Source of the DNA: Rhodobiaceae bacterium UBA7804
Lineage (GTDB): Bacteria; Pseudomonadota; Alphaproteobacteria; Parvibaculales; Parvibaculaceae
Reading direction: 5' to 3'
DNA length: 12,953 bases
Assembly: GCA_002480495.1 (NCBI GenBank)
Contig: DLCG01000014.1
Span: 1-12,953 of the forward strand
Part shown: positions 12,629 to 12,953 of the stretch, in pieces
Numbering within the stretch: the stretch's first letter is position 1
Layout of the letters: each line of letters begins with the position of its first letter
The notes under the pieces: model-generated
The model's database searches: none
What the model saw: the letters and a program-made list of their open reading frames with translations, nothing else
Told to the model about the DNA's origin: nothing
Position numbers and translations under genes: made by a program

Positions 12629-12953
12629 TCACTCCACTACCTGAAGGCCCATGGAACGGGCGGAACCTGCAATGATCTTCGTCGCCTGATCGAGATCGTT
12701 GGCGTTGAGATCGGCGAACTTCGCTTCGGCGATCTCGCGGCACTGCGCAAGCGTCACCGTACCGGCCGATGCACGGCCCGGCGTCTTGGAGCCGGACTGG
12801 ATCTTGGCGGCCTTCTTCAGGAAGTAGGACGCAGGCGGCGTCTTCATCGCGAAAGTGAAGGAACGGTCCGAGAAGGCCGTGATAACGACCGGGATCGGCA
12901 TACCCTGTTCCATCTTCTGCGTGGCGGCATTGAACGCCTTGCAGAATTCCATG
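12629..12953 (-). CDS. rplK: 50S ribosomal protein L11, C-terminal part
   Basis: L11 binds the GTPase-associated centre of 23S rRNA, takes part in factor-dependent GTP hydrolysis and is needed for RelA activation in the stringent response. The window holds 108 complete codons. They begin at MEFCKAFNAATQKMEQGMPI, equivalent to about residue 36 of E. coli L11, so the N-terminal third lies beyond the window edge; the methionine at 12950-12952 is internal, not the start. The linker and the C-terminal RNA-binding domain are present (TFAMKTPPASYFLKKAAKIQ), and the protein ends GSARSMGLQVVE as expected. The stop at 12629-12631 is 5 bp from the rplA start. The identity is clear although the gene is cut. 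Confidence 0.98.
   Translation of the reverse strand, partial: MEFCKAFNAATQKMEQGMPIPVVITAFSDRSFTFAMKTPPASYFLKKAAKIQSGSKTPGRASAGTVTLAQCREIAEAKFADLNANDLDQATKIIAGSARSMGLQVVE

Noticed and set aside
12624..12743. Longer rplA frame starting at 12743
   Set aside because: It overlaps the end of rplK and gives residues unlike L1, while MASKAGKR at 12623 is the family start with a ribosome-binding site.

Overview
This window holds the ribosomal-protein / RNA polymerase cluster of an alphaproteobacterium. GC content is high (roughly 60% by eye). The RpoC N-terminus (MNQEVMNLFNP), the RpoB N-terminus (MTQSFTGRKRVRK) and the rifampicin-region wording (DQTNPLSEITHKRRLSALG) all look like Hyphomicrobiales (Rhizobiales) or a close relative. 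I cannot name a genus from the sequence alone.

All core genes lie on the minus strand, so transcription runs from high to low coordinates: rplK (3' part, 12629-12953), rplA (11919-12623), a 394-bp leader, rplJ (11006-11524), rplL (10580-10954), a 179-bp spacer, rpoB (6312-10400), a 155-bp spacer, and rpoC (1954-6156). A perfect 10-bp stem-loop at 1903-1926 closes this run. After it lies a single plus-strand gene (1482-1883), a small four-helix membrane protein I cannot assign to a family. Beyond a 433-bp non-coding stretch the str operon starts: rpsL (677-1048), rpsG (195-665) and the first 54 codons of fusA (1-164). The tuf gene that usually follows fusA is outside the window.

The genes work together in translation and transcription. 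L11, L1, L10 and L7/L12 build the L1 and GTPase-centre stalks of the 50S subunit. S12 and S7 belong to the 30S decoding centre and head. EF-G uses the L7/L12 stalk during translocation. Beta and beta-prime are the two large RNA polymerase subunits. The proteins are ordinary and intact: catalytic and zinc-binding residues are present, and the main rifampicin and streptomycin contact residues are of the sensitive type.

What deserves a second look is the non-coding DNA. The rplA-rplJ leader contains a 59-nt compound stem capped by a GCGA tetraloop, a three-arm set of mutually exclusive stems, and an 8-bp hairpin directly upstream of the rplJ ribosome-binding site. The rplL-rpoB and rpoB-rpoC spacers each carry strong perfect stems without T-tracts. 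Upstream of rpsL there is a plausible promoter with three CGGAT repeats phased at 10-11 bp just behind its -35 box. I found no mobile element, CRISPR array, tRNA or rRNA, and no new multi-gene system.
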